NCBI RefSeq assembly: GCF_003339845.1
Contig: NZ_PPTR01000012.1
Coordinates: 1 to 64,000, forward strand
Length of the DNA stretch: 64,000 nt
Source: Gordonibacter sp. 28C
GTDB taxonomy: Bacteria; Actinomycetota; Coriobacteriia; Coriobacteriales; Eggerthellaceae
Direction: 5' to 3'
The notes below the pieces were generated by a model. That model searched no databases. It saw only the letters and a program-made list of their open reading frames with translations, and was not told where the DNA came from. Shown piece after piece: positions 1 through 8,975 of the stretch. Position 1 is the first letter of the stretch; every line of letters starts with the position of its first letter. The position numbers and the translations under genes were made by a program.

Positions 1-45
1 GGTCGGGTCGGGTCGGGTCGGGTCGGGTCGGGTCGGGTCGGGTCG
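1..45. repeat. GGTCG pentanucleotide tandem repeat (9 copies)
   Basis: Nine perfect head-to-tail copies of GGTCG open the window, so the array may continue to the left. A 5-bp unit would change reading frame if it lay in a gene, but no gene in the window crosses it. It lies about 150 bp upstream of the CCA-adding enzyme gene. Confidence 0.9.
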
Positions 46-202
46 GCCGATGGCCTCCGATCGCGCAACGGGTCCCCTACCCCGCCGATACGGGGAAACC
101 AACCGGAACCGATTCTCCTATACTATATAGTGCACAAGGAAACGGCAGTGCCCGCCCGACGGAAGGGCGGCGCGGCGGAAAGGCGGAGGCATGGAGGGAC
201 GC

Positions 203-1600
203 GTGCAACACGGCAACGAGCGGATCGGCGCGATCGTGCTGCCCTCGCACGCGGCGCAGGCCCTTTCCGTGCTGGAGGAGACCGGACACGAGGCGTGGTG
301 CGTGGGCGGGTTCGTGCGCGACGCGCTGCTCGGGCGCCCCTGCGCCGACGTGGACATCGCGACCGACGCCCCGTGGCGCGACGTGCAGCGCGCCTTCGAG
401 GCGGCGGGCTGGCGCACGCACGAGACGGGGACGGCCCACGGCACGCTCACCGTCGTTGACGGGCGCGAGGCCCTGGAGATAACCACCTACCGCGCCGACG
501 GCGCCTACACGGACGCGCGGCACCCCGAGGCCGTCTCGTTCGTGCGCACCATCGAGGAGGACCTGGCCCGTCGCGACTTCACCGTGAACGCGCTGGCCTA
601 CCACCCCGCGCGCGGCATCCTCGACCCGTTCGGGGGCGCGGCGGATCTGGAGGCACGCACCATACGCGCCGTGGGGGATCCGGCCAAGCGCTTCTCCGAA
701 GACGCGCTGCGCATCCTGCGCGCGTGCCGCTTCGCCTCCCAGCTGGGGTTCGGCATAGACGCGGGCACCTATGCCGGCATGATGGCGAACAAGAGCCAGC
801 TTCTGCGCATCTCGGCGGAGCGCGTGACGCACGAGCTGGAGCGCCTGCTGTTGGGCGGACACGTGCAAGAGGCGCTTTTGGGGACGGTCGACGTGCTGGC
901 GGCGGTGCTGCCGGAGCTGGTGGCGTGCAAGGGGTTCGAGCAGCGCACGCCGTACCATATATACGACGTTCTCGAGCACACGGCGCGCGTCGTGCAGGGC
1001 ACGCCGCCCTACCCGCTCGTGCGCTGGGCCGCGCTCTTCCACGACACGGGCAAGCCGGCGGCGTTCTTCCAAGACGCGGAGGGCACGGGGCACTTCTACG
1101 GCCACGCGAAGATCAGCGTGCGGCTTGCGCAGGCCGCCATGGGAAGGCTCGCGCTCTCGCCGGCCTTCGTCGGGCGGGTGCTGACGCTCGTGAGGTACCA
1201 CGACGACGTGATCGAGCCGACCTCGAAATCCGTGAAGCGGGCGCTCGCCCGGCTGGGAGGCGACGTGGAGCTGTTCCGCGCGCTCTGCGACCTGAAGCGC
1301 GGAGACGCGCTCGCGCAGGCGCCGCAATGCGCGGGGCGCGTGGCGCTGGCCGACCGGCTGGACGCGGTGCTCGACGGAGTGTTGGCGGCGGACGAGGCGT
1401 TCACCTTGAAGAAGCTGGGCATCGACGGGCGCGACGCCATGGCGGCGGGGATCCCGCAGGGGCCGGCCGTGGGAGAGGCGCTCGCGGCGGCCCTCGACGC
1501 CGTGATAGACGAGCGCGTGCCGAACGAACGCGGCGCCCTGCTCTCGTTCTTGGACGCCTGGCGCGCGGGGCGGACCGCGGATTGCGTCGAAAACGTGTAG
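203..1600 (+). CDS. cca: CCA-adding enzyme / tRNA nucleotidyltransferase with HD domain
   Basis: Adds or repairs the 3' CCA end of tRNAs in the cytoplasm using CTP and ATP. The class II nucleotidyltransferase head is clear: GGFVRDALLG followed by DVDIATDA (the two metal-binding Asp), then an RRDFTVNALAY segment and the neck/body. A C-terminal HD domain is present (HDTGKP, about residue 280, with a later HDD). About 465 residues is normal for bacterial HD-containing members. The start is set at GTG 203, which has GGAGGGA 4-5 nt upstream; an in-frame ATG at 191 is possible but its purine run lies only 1 nt away. A TATACT hexamer at 119-124 could be the -10. A poly(A) polymerase is a less likely alternative. 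Family known; specificity inferred. Confidence 0.9.
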   Translation: MQHGNERIGAIVLPSHAAQALSVLEETGHEAWCVGGFVRDALLGRPCADVDIATDAPWRDVQRAFEAAGWRTHETGTAHGTLTVVDGREALEITTYRADGAYTDARHPEAVSFVRTIEEDLARRDFTVNALAYHPARGILDPFGGAADLEARTIRAVGDPAKRFSEDALRILRACRFASQLGFGIDAGTYAGMMANKSQLLRISAERVTHELERLLLGGHVQEALLGTVDVLAAVLPELVACKGFEQRTPYHIYDVLEHTARVVQGTPPYPLVRWAALFHDTGKPAAFFQDAEGTGHFYGHAKISVRLAQAAMGRLALSPAFVGRVLTLVRYHDDVIEPTSKSVKRALARLGGDVELFRALCDLKRGDALAQAPQCAGRVALADRLDAVLDGVLAADEAFTLKKLGIDGRDAMAAGIPQGPAVGEALAAALDAVIDERVPNERGALLSFLDAWRAGRTADCVENV

Positions 1601-1718
1601 ATCGCCTGACAGCTTGCCTTCCCGCGCGCAACGGCCCTGCGCGAAGGCGACGAACCCGAGCGTTCTTTCCCTATACTTCTGGAGAAATCCGCAAGTCCGA
1701 GAAAGGAAGCGAGGCGCC

Positions 1719-2486
1719 ATGGCAACGATGACCCAGGAGCGCACCCAGCGCGAGACGGCCCGTGGGGCGCAAGCGGAGGCGAAGCCCCAGCCGCAGCCCG
1801 AGGCCGCACCGTCGATGAGCATTACCGTAGCGGAGGACGGCCCCTACGTGGTGAAGGGCCCGGTGCCGCTGCTGGAGGAGGTCATCACGCCGGTGGACGG
1901 GCATTACGAGTACCGCGTGCGCCGCGCGTTCCCCGCCGCGCAAACGTACGCGCTCTGCCGCTGCGGGCGCACGACGACGCCTCCGTTCTGCGACGGCTCC
2001 CATGCGGCCGCAGGGTTCTCGGGCACCGAGACCGCCAGCCGCGCGCCGTTCGAAGAGCGCGCCGACGTCTATCCCGGCGAGGGCGTCACGCTGCTCGACG
2101 ACAACCGGTGCGCCTTCGCGCGGTTCTGCCACCGCGAGGACGGCGACGTGTGGACGCTCACCGAGCTCTCGGGTGACGAGCGCCTGGAGCACGAGGCCGT
2201 CAAGGCGTCGTCCGACTGCCCGGCGGGACGCCTGGTGCACTACGGCACCGACGACGGTGCGGCTCGCGAGCCGGCGCACAACCCCGCGATCTCGCTTTTG
2301 GAAGATCCCGAGAAAGACGTGAGCGGCCCGCTGTTCGTGCGCGGGGGCGTTCCGCTCGTCGGGGCGGACGGCACCGTCTACGAGCTGCGGAACCGCTACG
2401 CGCTCTGCCGCTGCGGCGCGTCGCGCAACAAGCCGTTCTGCGACGCCATGCACGTGAACGTGAGGTTCATGGACGGGCTCGACTAG
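1719..2486 (+). CDS. Double CDGSH iron-sulfur protein with a central Fer4_19-like domain
   Basis: A 255-residue soluble protein with two CDGSH-type [2Fe-2S] motifs: CRCGRTTTPPFCDGSH near residue 75 and CRCGASRNKPFCDAMH near residue 238 (C-x-C-x2-S/T-x3-P-x-C-D-x2-H). Between them lies a Cys pattern (DNRCAFARFC ... SDCPAGRLVHY) like the divergent [4Fe-4S] mono-cluster domain. The second motif reads CDAMH rather than CDGSH, keeping the three Cys and the His. The first 30 residues are a charged Gln/Ala/Pro-rich leader. Start ATG 1719 has AAAGGAAG about 10 nt upstream. The likely role is electron transfer or Fe-S/redox handling; the exact partner is unknown. It is a single gene ahead of the tRNA pair. 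Confidence 0.8.
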   Translation: MATMTQERTQRETARGAQAEAKPQPQPEAAPSMSITVAEDGPYVVKGPVPLLEEVITPVDGHYEYRVRRAFPAAQTYALCRCGRTTTPPFCDGSHAAAGFSGTETASRAPFEERADVYPGEGVTLLDDNRCAFARFCHREDGDVWTLTELSGDERLEHEAVKASSDCPAGRLVHYGTDDGAAREPAHNPAISLLEDPEKDVSGPLFVRGGVPLVGADGTVYELRNRYALCRCGASRNKPFCDAMHVNVRFMDGLD

Positions 2487-2588
2487 GCGGAACCCTCGGG
2501 AAAGGGCCCCGCTTCGCCCCGCCGCCTCCCGATAACGCCGCACAGGGCCGCGACTTCGATATTTTCCAAAAAAGTGTGCTTTGGGGTC

Positions 2589-2617
2589 TTGACGAAGGGC
2601 AACGCTCCCCGTAATAT
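2589..2617 (+). promoter_or_regulatory. Promoter of the tRNA-Gln/tRNA-Glu pair
   Basis: TTGACG (2589-2594), a 17-bp spacer and TAATAT (2612-2617) form a sigma70-type promoter about 57 bp before tRNA-Gln. The upstream stretch 2555-2580 is AT-rich compared with the surroundings. Confidence 0.6.
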
Positions 2618-2674
2618 ATGCACTCGCGCTTGCGTCTCGCGGTCAACACCCCGGGATGTGCATCGGTAAGCCGA

Positions 2675-2748
2675 TGGGGTGTCGTCTAATGGCAGGACAG
2701 CGGTTTCTGGTACCGTATGTGAGGGTTCGACTCCTTCCACCCCAGCCA
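2675..2748 (+). tRNA. tRNA-Gln (anticodon CUG)
   Basis: A 74-nt cloverleaf: acceptor TGGGGTG pairs with CACCCCA, then a G discriminator and an encoded CCA (2746-2748). The anticodon stem GCGGT/ACCGT holds loop TTCTGGT with anticodon CTG. The T arm carries GGTTCGACTCC. It reads CAG codons. Confidence 0.95.
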
Positions 2749-2779
2749 TTTTTACGGTATACTGCACAGCGCACGATGT

Positions 2780-2856
2780 GGCTCCGTCGTCTAGCGGTTT
2801 AGGACGCCGCCCTCTCAAGGCGGAGGTCGCCGGTTCGAATCCGGTCGGAGCTACCA
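2780..2856 (+). tRNA. tRNA-Glu (anticodon CUC)
   Basis: A 77-nt cloverleaf: acceptor GGCTCCG pairs with CGGAGCT, discriminator A, encoded CCA 2854-2856. The anticodon stem CCGCC/GGCGG holds loop CTCTCAA (anticodon CTC, reads GAG). It sits 31 nt after tRNA-Gln, probably in one transcript that ends at the hairpin 10 nt downstream. Confidence 0.95.
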
Positions 2857-2865
2857 CGAACTTGC

Positions 2866-2893
2866 AGGCCGGGACTGATGTCCCGGCCTTTTT
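2866..2893 (+). terminator. Intrinsic terminator of the tRNA transcript
   Basis: Stem GGCCGGGAC / GTCCCGGCC with loop TGAT is followed by five T. It lies directly after tRNA-Glu. Confidence 0.9.
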
Positions 2894-2923
2894 GCTATTT
2901 CACGCAGAGGATACGGAGGCCGC

Positions 2924-4057
2924 ATGGATCGAACGAACGCGAACGACGTCGAAGCAGCCGAGGAGACGGGCTCTTTCGGCGACGTGGTCGAAGAGATGGG
3001 CGAACCCGCCGGGGAGCCGCTTCCCGGCATCGACGCGGCGGCGTCCCAGGCGTGCCTGGCCGCCCCTTTCGGCGTGCCGGTGGAGCTGCTCCCCGACCTG
3101 TACCTGGTGCGCGTCCCGCTGCCGCACAACCCCTTGAAGGCGCTCAACTCCTACCTGGTGCTCTCCGACGACCGCACCACGATCGTCGACGTGGGCTTCA
3201 ACCATCCGGCCTGCGAGGAGGCGCTCGACCAGGCGCTCGCCGCGCTCGGGCGTACCTGGGACGGCGTGGAGATCGTGTTGACGCACTCCCACCCCGACCA
3301 CACGGGCAACCTCGACCGCATCTACCGCGACGGCATGACCGTGTTCGCGAACCTCCATTCGTTCCAGGAGGTGGAGAACCTGCAGGACATGGAGGCGCAC
3401 GTGTTCGGCCCCCTGCTGCTGAAGGCGGCCACGCCGCACCAGAGCGGCCTGGGCTTCGAGAAGGGCAAGCCCACCCTGCACGTGTCCGCCGAGCTGCTGC
3501 CGTTGAAGAACCAGCCGGCCGTGACGTTTCTGCGCGAGGGCGACGTCTACCGCGCCGGCTCCTACGCGTTCGAGGTGCTGGAGACGCCGGGACACGACCC
3601 GTGGCACATCTGCCTGTACGAGCCCTCTCGCAAGATCCTCATCGCGGGCGACCACGTGCTGGAGCGCATCACGCCGTCCATCGCCTCGTGGTTCCCCGCC
3701 TACAACGCGCTCGAGGAGTTCCTGGCGAGCCTGGGCAAGATGCGCGACTTGGACGTCGAGCACGTGCTGCCGGCCCACGGCGCCCTGTTCGGCGACCTGC
3801 GCGGGCGCGTCATGCAGCTCATCGAGCACCATGAGGAGCGCCTGCAGGAGATCTACGACCTGGTGGCCGAGGGGCACGACGACATCGTGTCCATCTCGTC
3901 CCACGCGAAATGGCGCTACGACAACTGGCGAGAATGGCCGCTCGACCAGAAGTTCTTCTCGATGGGCGAGACGATGGCCCATTTGATATACCTGGTCTGC
4001 GAAGGTAAGCTGAAGCAGATCATCTGCGGCGACGAGTATCGCTTCGAGCTGCCGTAG
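2924..4057 (+). CDS. Metallo-beta-lactamase-fold hydrolase
   Basis: A 377-residue cytoplasmic MBL-fold protein. The dinuclear metal motif THSHPDH is at about residues 123-129, followed by ETPGHDPWHICL and AGDHVLERITPS, the later metal-binding His/Asp motifs. The C-terminal ~90 residues look like the winged-helix tail of the hydroxyacylglutathione-hydrolase/RNase Z-like group often annotated only as MBL fold. The first ~45 residues are an acidic extension. ATG 2924 has GGAGG 4 nt upstream. The tRNA terminator precedes it and no operon partner is evident apart from the amidohydrolase 100 bp downstream. The substrate is not predictable. Confidence 0.85.
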   Translation: MDRTNANDVEAAEETGSFGDVVEEMGEPAGEPLPGIDAAASQACLAAPFGVPVELLPDLYLVRVPLPHNPLKALNSYLVLSDDRTTIVDVGFNHPACEEALDQALAALGRTWDGVEIVLTHSHPDHTGNLDRIYRDGMTVFANLHSFQEVENLQDMEAHVFGPLLLKAATPHQSGLGFEKGKPTLHVSAELLPLKNQPAVTFLREGDVYRAGSYAFEVLETPGHDPWHICLYEPSRKILIAGDHVLERITPSIASWFPAYNALEEFLASLGKMRDLDVEHVLPAHGALFGDLRGRVMQLIEHHEERLQEIYDLVAEGHDDIVSISSHAKWRYDNWREWPLDQKFFSMGETMAHLIYLVCEGKLKQIICGDEYRFELP

Positions 4058-4159
4058 CCGAGCGGGCGCGGCAGGCGGACGGACCCTTGCGGGCATACGT
4101 GGCGGACGGGTACCCGCGCGGGTTCGACGAAAGCGGGCTGAGGAAAAGGAGCGCATCCC

Positions 4160-5803
4160 ATGCACATCGACCTGGTCATCGAAAGCGAGCGCGTGTTCAC
4201 GGGAACGGGCGGGACGGCGCGTCCCGGCGCCGTGGCCGTCGCCGGCGACCGCATCGCTGCCGTCGGCCCGCGCGACGACGTGCGCGCGCTGGCGCGCGAG
4301 GCGCGCGGCGGCGGGGCGGCGCCCGAGGTGCGCGACTTCGGCGACGCGCTCGTGGTGCCGGGCTTCCACGACTCCCACCTGCACTTCTTCCACTCGGCGG
4401 TGTACTCCTCCCCCTTGGCCGCCATGTTCCTGGGCGAGAGCGAGGCCGACTGCGTGGCGCGCATGCGCGCGTTCGCCGCCGGGCGCGCGGACGGCTGGCT
4501 GCTGGCGCAGGGGTGGCGCGAGTACCGCTGGAACCCTCCCGTGCTGCCGTCGAAGCGCTCGCTTGACGAGGCGTTCCCCGCACGCCCCGTGGCGCTGTAC
4601 TCGGGCGACGCTCACACGCTGTGGCTGAACTCGTGCGCCCTGCGCGAACTGGGGCTGAACCGCGACAGCGCGCCGCCGGCCGGCGGCTCCTACGACCGCG
4701 ACGATGCCGGCGAGCTGACGGGCATCGTGCGCGAGGCGGCCGCCATGGAGCTCATGCCGAAGATCATGGGGGCGTTCACGGACGCCGAGGTGACGAGCGC
4801 GTACCGGGGCTTCCTGGCGCAGCTGGCCGAGAACGGCGTGACGAGCGTGTGCGACCTGTCGCTCATGGCGCATCCGGGGCTCGACTTCATCCGCGACGAC
4901 GTGCACGCGGCGCTGCTCGCGTCCGGCGAGCTGACGGCGCGCGTGCACCTGTTCCCCACCCTGCTGGAGGACATGGGAAGGTTCGAGGGCATGCGGGCCC
5001 GGTTCACGGGACCGCTTTTGCAGGCTCCCGGGTTCAAGCAGTTCTTCGACGGCGTGTCGAGCCAGCACACGGCCTGGGTGACCGAACCCTACGCGAACGC
5101 CCGCGCGGCGGGCGACTGCGGGCGGCCCACGGTGGACCCGGAGGCCATGCGGTCCCTCGTGCTGGCGGCGGCCGCGAAGGGCTACCCCGTGCGCATCCAC
5201 ACCATCGGCGACGCGGCCATACACGCCGCGCTCGACATCTTCGAGGAGGCCCGCGCGACCTACGGGGCGCTGCCCGAGGGGCGGCGCAACTGCCTGGAGC
5301 ATCTGGAGAACTTCCTGCCGGAGGACCTGGAGCGCCTGAGCGCGCTGCAGGTGGTGGCGGCCGTGCAGCCGCCGCACATGACGCTCGATCCCGGCGGCCC
5401 CGAGCGCGACCTGGGGCTCGATCGCGTGCCGTTCATGTGGCCCTTCCGCACCCTGCTCGACCGCAACGCGGTGCTGGCATTCGGCACCGACTCGCCCGTG
5501 GTGGGCGTGAGGTCGATGGACGTGCTGTACAGCGCCGTGACCCGGCAGGATCCGGCCACGCACGAGCCGAACGGGGGCTGGCTGCCCGAGGAGCGCATCG
5601 GGATGGCGGAGGCCCTGCGCGCCTACACGCAGGGCAGCGCGGCGGCGGCCGGACGGCGGCGCGAGCTGGGCACGCTGGAGGTGGGCATGCTGGCCGACGT
5701 GGCCGTGCTCGACCGCGACCTGCTGACGTGCGCGCCCGAGGACATCCAGAAGACGCGCGTGCTGGCCACGTTCACGGGCGGACGGTGCGTGTTCGAGCGG
5801 TAG
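4160..5803 (+). CDS. Amidohydrolase family 3 protein (YtcJ/NfdA-like)
   Basis: A 547-residue protein of the metal-dependent amidohydrolase superfamily. It has the N-terminal composite beta domain, then VVPGFHDSHLHF (the HxH metal pair, about residues 68-77), a central KQFFDGVSSQHT segment supplying the bridging residue, IHTIGDAAIH and LEHLEN, the distal Asp in FGTDSPV, and the C-terminal GMLADVAVLD closure typical of family 3. Such enzymes cleave amide or carbamate bonds in varied small molecules; the substrate cannot be named. AAAGGAG lies 8 nt before ATG 4160. Confidence 0.85.
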   Translation: MHIDLVIESERVFTGTGGTARPGAVAVAGDRIAAVGPRDDVRALAREARGGGAAPEVRDFGDALVVPGFHDSHLHFFHSAVYSSPLAAMFLGESEADCVARMRAFAAGRADGWLLAQGWREYRWNPPVLPSKRSLDEAFPARPVALYSGDAHTLWLNSCALRELGLNRDSAPPAGGSYDRDDAGELTGIVREAAAMELMPKIMGAFTDAEVTSAYRGFLAQLAENGVTSVCDLSLMAHPGLDFIRDDVHAALLASGELTARVHLFPTLLEDMGRFEGMRARFTGPLLQAPGFKQFFDGVSSQHTAWVTEPYANARAAGDCGRPTVDPEAMRSLVLAAAAKGYPVRIHTIGDAAIHAALDIFEEARATYGALPEGRRNCLEHLENFLPEDLERLSALQVVAAVQPPHMTLDPGGPERDLGLDRVPFMWPFRTLLDRNAVLAFGTDSPVVGVRSMDVLYSAVTRQDPATHEPNGGWLPEERIGMAEALRAYTQGSAAAAGRRRELGTLEVGMLADVAVLDRDLLTCAPEDIQKTRVLATFTGGRCVFER

Positions 5804-5844
5804 GGGAAACCCAGACCTGCTGCAATCGACACGCACGTTAAACC

Positions 5845-5874
5845 GTAGGGGGCGCTCTCCCGGGCGCCCCCTAC
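5845..5874. terminator. Perfect hairpin between convergent genes
   Basis: An 11-bp perfect stem GTAGGGGGCGC / GCGCCCCCTAC with an 8-nt loop lies between the amidohydrolase gene and thiD, which converge. There is no strong T run on either side, so it may act on both strands or be a repeat: its sequence resembles the CGTAGGGGCGCTCTCC repeats at 46240-46520. Confidence 0.6.
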
Positions 5875-5904
5875 ATTCAGCTTGCGAGTCTTACCCAAAC
5901 AGGG

Positions 5905-6690
5905 CTAGTATTCCCACATGTGATCTAAGGGTCCGCTGCCCTTCCCTAGATCCAATCCTGAGGCCAAGGCGCCGCGCACGTAGTCCTTGGCGCTGCGCAC
6001 GGCCTGCTCCGTCGACCAGCCGCGCGCGAGGCCGCAGGCGATGGCCGAGGAGAGCGAGCAGCCCGTGCCGTGCGTGTTCCGCGTGTCGATGCGCGGGGCG
6101 CGCAGCCAGAGCGTCGGCGCCTCGGCGTCCGCCGCGAGCACGTCGTCGGCCCGCTCGGTGCCGTGGCCGCCCTTCACGAGCGCCGAACCGCGCACCTGGG
6201 CGGCCAGCCGCCGTGCGGCGCGCTCCATCGAGGCGTCGTCCTGGGCGGGGAACCCGCAGAGCACCTCGGCCTCGGGCATGTTCGGCGTGGCCACGTCCGC
6301 GAGCGGCAGCAGGCGCCGCACGAGCGCCTCGACCGCGTCCTCGTCGATGAGCCGCGCCCCGCTCGTGGCCACCATGACGGGATCGACCACGACGTTGCGC
6401 GCCCCGTGCTTCTCGAGCGCGTCGGCCACCGCTTCGATGATGGCCGACGACGACACCATGCCCACCTTCACTGCCGCGGGGCGTATGTCTTCGAACACGG
6501 CGTCGATCTGCGCCGTCACGAACGCCGGATCGACGTCGACCACGCCGAAGACGCCGGTGGTGTTCTGCGCCGTGAGCGCCGTGACGGCGGTTTCGGCGAA
6601 CAGGCGATGCGCGGCGATGGTCTTGACGTCGGCTTGGATGCCCGCGCCGCCGCTGGAATCGGAACCCGCGATGCTCAGCACTGCCTCCAT
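5905..6690 (-). CDS. thiD: Hydroxymethylpyrimidine (phosphate) kinase ThiD
   Basis: Phosphorylates HMP and HMP-P to HMP-PP, the pyrimidine half of thiamine. The 261-residue ribokinase-fold protein shows the N-terminal SIAGSDSSGGAGIQAD substrate loop, QNTTG, VVDPVMVATSG, TPNMPEAEVL, LVKGGHG and the catalytic anion hole NTHGTGCSLSSAIA near the C-terminus. ATG 6690 has GGAGGG 7 nt upstream and lies 2 nt after the stop of the isochorismatase-like gene, so the two are co-transcribed. thiC and thiN lie nearby on the same strand. Confidence 0.93.
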   Translation of the reverse strand: MEAVLSIAGSDSSGGAGIQADVKTIAAHRLFAETAVTALTAQNTTGVFGVVDVDPAFVTAQIDAVFEDIRPAAVKVGMVSSSAIIEAVADALEKHGARNVVVDPVMVATSGARLIDEDAVEALVRRLLPLADVATPNMPEAEVLCGFPAQDDASMERAARRLAAQVRGSALVKGGHGTERADDVLAADAEAPTLWLRAPRIDTRNTHGTGCSLSSAIACGLARGWSTEQAVRSAKDYVRGALASGLDLGKGSGPLDHMWEY

Positions 6691-6692
6691 GG

Positions 6693-7295
6693 CTAGCCCT
6701 CCAGGAACGCGACGGCCTCGCACGTAGGCACGACCTTCGCGGCGTAGCACGTCTCCATGTAAGCGAGGCCCTCGTCCTGGTCTCCCACGAGGAACGTGAG
6801 CGTGGCGTCGCCCGCCACCACGATGCGGAAGTTGTTGAAGTACGCGTCGGCCACCGTGTGGCGCACGCAGATGTTCGTGTCCATGCCCACGCACAAAAGC
6901 GTGTCGACGCCCAGCTCGTCCAGCAGCAGGCGCAGCCCCGTTTGGAAGAAGCCGCTGTAGCGGCGCTTGTCCACCACGTAGTCGCCCTCGCCGCACTTGA
7001 GCTGCGGCGCCGGCTGGGCCTGCGGCGTGCCCGCCAAGCCGTGCGCGCCCCACAGGTCGAGCTCGCGGTCGAGCCCCGGGATATGGGCGTCGTTCGTGAA
7101 CACCACCGGCACGCCCGCGGCGCGCGCCGCGTCGCACAGGCGCGCCGCGTTCTCCACCACGGGCAGCATCGCCTCGCGCAGAGGCGACGGCAGCGCGGTC
7201 GGATCGCCCAGGACGTCGATGACGAGCAGGGCGCAACGCCCCTTGTCGAGGTCGGCCAGTTCGAACGCGTCCTTGTTCAGTTCGTCTCCAAGCAT
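6693..7295 (-). CDS. Isochorismatase-like cysteine hydrolase
   Basis: A 200-residue cysteine hydrolase. The catalytic triad is readable: Asp in LLVIDVLGD, Lys in YVVDKRRYSGFFQT and Cys in VGMDTNICVRHT. The size and motifs match the nicotinamidase/isochorismatase fold. The first gene of an operon with thiD (2-nt gap), so a role in salvage of a heterocycle such as a vitamin breakdown product is possible, but this is inference. ATG 7295 is preceded by AAAGGAG at good spacing; a longer frame extends to 7364 but lacks a ribosome site. Confidence 0.85.
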   Translation of the reverse strand: MLGDELNKDAFELADLDKGRCALLVIDVLGDPTALPSPLREAMLPVVENAARLCDAARAAGVPVVFTNDAHIPGLDRELDLWGAHGLAGTPQAQPAPQLKCGEGDYVVDKRRYSGFFQTGLRLLLDELGVDTLLCVGMDTNICVRHTVADAYFNNFRIVVAGDATLTFLVGDQDEGLAYMETCYAAKVVPTCEAVAFLEG

Positions 7296-7511
7296 CGTGT
7301 CTCCTTTACCGTAGCCCGCGATCCCCCGAAGAAGATCCCGGCATTCGACTGTCCCGTCGATCATACCGGAAACCGCCCCCCACCGCCAAAATCACGCCCA
7401 AGCAACGCAACCGCTGCATTCCCGCAGACGGCCGCCCTTCCTCTCACCAAGCTCGACCAAGCGCATCTTTTCCCGGTTGAGCTTCTCTCAACCAGAATAA
7501 TGCAGGCGGGC

Positions 7512-7613
7512 GGGGCGGGGGTGTCCACCAAGCGAGTTCCGCAGGAGCCGAACAGCCCAGTGGGCTGTTCGTGCGACCTCAGGACTGTCCGAGCGACTGG
7601 ACGCCCCCGCCCC
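7512..7613. ncRNA. Structured element type A, copy 1, directly after thiC
   Basis: An outer 15-bp stem (7512-7526 with 7599-7613, one G-T pair) encloses a 9-bp hairpin at 7550-7570 (GAACAGCCC / GGGCTGTTC, loop AGT). The single-stranded parts match those of a second copy at 30436-30551: GCGAG-TTCCGCA-GAGCC before the hairpin and CAGGACTG-CCGAGCG after it. Stem sequences differ completely but stay paired. The element ends 14 nt after the thiC stop codon. The rest of the 7296-7627 gap shows no gene. Confidence 0.6.
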
Positions 7614-7627
7614 TGCCGCCGGACAGG

Positions 7628-8968
7628 TCACTGCAGGTTGAGGTCCACCGTCAGCCCGTCCATGATGCGGTTGACGGTGCGCATAGCGCACATCTTGCCG
7701 CACATGGTGCACGTGCCGTCGTTCGAGGGCGGCGCGCTGTCGAAGTAGCGGCGGGCACGCACAGGGTCGAGCGCCTCGGCGAACATGCCCTCCCAGTCCA
7801 CGCGGCGCCGCGCGTCGCTCATGCGGTTGTCGCGGTCGCGCGCCCCGGGCACGCCCTTGGCTATGTCGGCCGCGTGCGCGGCGATGAGCGTGGCCACGAG
7901 GCCCTCGCGCACGTCGTCGGCGTCGGGCAGGCGCAGGTGCTCGGCCGGCGTGACGTAGCACAGGAAGTCCGCGCCCGACGACGCCGCGATCGCCCCGCCG
8001 ATGGCGGCCGTGATGTGGTCGTAGCCCGGCGCGATGTCGGTGACGAGCGGCCCCAGCACGTAGAACGGCGCGTCGTGGCACAGGCGCTTCTCCAGCTTCA
8101 TGTTCGCGGCGATCTCGTCGAGCGCCATGTGGCCGGGGCCCTCCACCATCACCTGCACGCCCGCGTCCCATGCGCGGCGCGTGAGCTTGCCGATCTCGAT
8201 GAGCTCGGCGATCTGCCCCGCGTCGGAGGCGTCGTAGGTGGAGCCGGGGCGCATGGCGTCGCCGATGCTGATGGTGACGTCGCGTTCGTGCAGGATGGCC
8301 AACACATCGTCGTAGAACTCGTAGAACGGGTTCTCGTTGCCGGTGGCCTCCATCCACGCGAACAGAAGCGACCCGCCGCGGCTCACGATGTTCGTGAGGC
8401 GGCCCGTCTCGCGGAACGACTCGACGGTGCGCCGGTTCATGCCGGCGTGGACGGTGACGAAGTCCACGCCGTCCTCGGCGTGCGCGCGCACGACGTCGAG
8501 GAAGTCGGCGGCCGTGATGTCCACCAGGGCCTTCTCCAGGTAGCCGATGGCGTCGTACATGGGCACGGTGCCGATCATGGCCGGTGACTTCTCGATAAGG
8601 CGCGTGCGGAAGGCCCGCGTCTTGCCGCTGTTCGACAGGTCCATGATGGCGTGCGCGCCCAGTTCGAGCGCCACGTCCACCTTCTTCCATTCCTCGGCCT
8701 CGTCGGCAAGGTCGCCCGATATCCCCAGGTTCACGTTGACCTTCGTGCTCAGGCCGCCGCCCACGCCCTCGGGCGAGAGGCTTTCGTGATGGACGTTCGC
8801 GGGAATGGCGATGCGCCCGGCGGCCACCCCCTCGCGCACGAACTCGGGGTCGCGCCCCTCCTTCTTCGCGACGGCGAGCATGGCCGGCGTGACGATGCCG
8901 GCGCGTGCGCAGTCGATTTGCGTGACGGGTGCGGGTTGGCCTTGCGGCGCGGCGCTGATCTGCGTCAT
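7628..8968 (-). CDS. thiC: Phosphomethylpyrimidine synthase ThiC
   Basis: Radical SAM enzyme that turns 5-aminoimidazole ribotide into HMP-P, the committed pyrimidine step of thiamine synthesis. A 446-residue protein with the ThiC core ([52 protein letters not shown]) and the C-terminal cluster motif [11 protein letters not shown] (C-x2-C-x4-C, the non-canonical radical SAM [4Fe-4S] site). The start is ATG 8968 with GAAGGGAG upstream. An in-frame ATG at 8995 lies inside the TPP aptamer and is rejected. It lacks the long N-terminal domain of proteobacterial ThiC. Regulated by the riboswitch just upstream. Confidence 0.95.
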   Translation of the reverse strand: MTQISAAPQGQPAPVTQIDCARAGIVTPAMLAVAKKEGRDPEFVREGVAAGRIAIPANVHHESLSPEGVGGGLSTKVNVNLGISGDLADEAEEWKKVDVALELGAHAIMDLSNSGKTRAFRTRLIEKSPAMIGTVPMYDAIGYLEKALVDITAADFLDVVRAHAEDGVDFVTVHAGMNRRTVESFRETGRLTNIVSRGGSLLFAWMEATGNENPFYEFYDDVLAILHERDVTISIGDAMRPGSTYDASDAGQIAELIEIGKLTRRAWDAGVQVMVEGPGHMALDEIAANMKLEKRLCHDAPFYVLGPLVTDIAPGYDHITAAIGGAIAASSGADFLCYVTPAEHLRLPDADDVREGLVATLIAAHAADIAKGVPGARDRDNRMSDARRRVDWEGMFAEALDPVRARRYFDSAPPSNDGTCTMCGKMCAMRTVNRIMDGLTVDLNLQ

Positions 8969-8975
8969 GAAGCTC

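Noticed and set aside
2900-5836. Very long open frame on the minus strand (978 codons) through the MBL and amidohydrolase genes
   Set aside because: It is antisense to two well-supported genes, is Arg/His-rich and has no family signature; long shadows are normal at this GC content. The same holds for the long frames at 77-1822, 12777-14900, 39183-42164 and 55177-56190.
7512-7613. Elements A and B as ordinary intrinsic terminators
   Set aside because: No T run follows any of the four copies, and their loops are conserved in sequence, which terminators are not.
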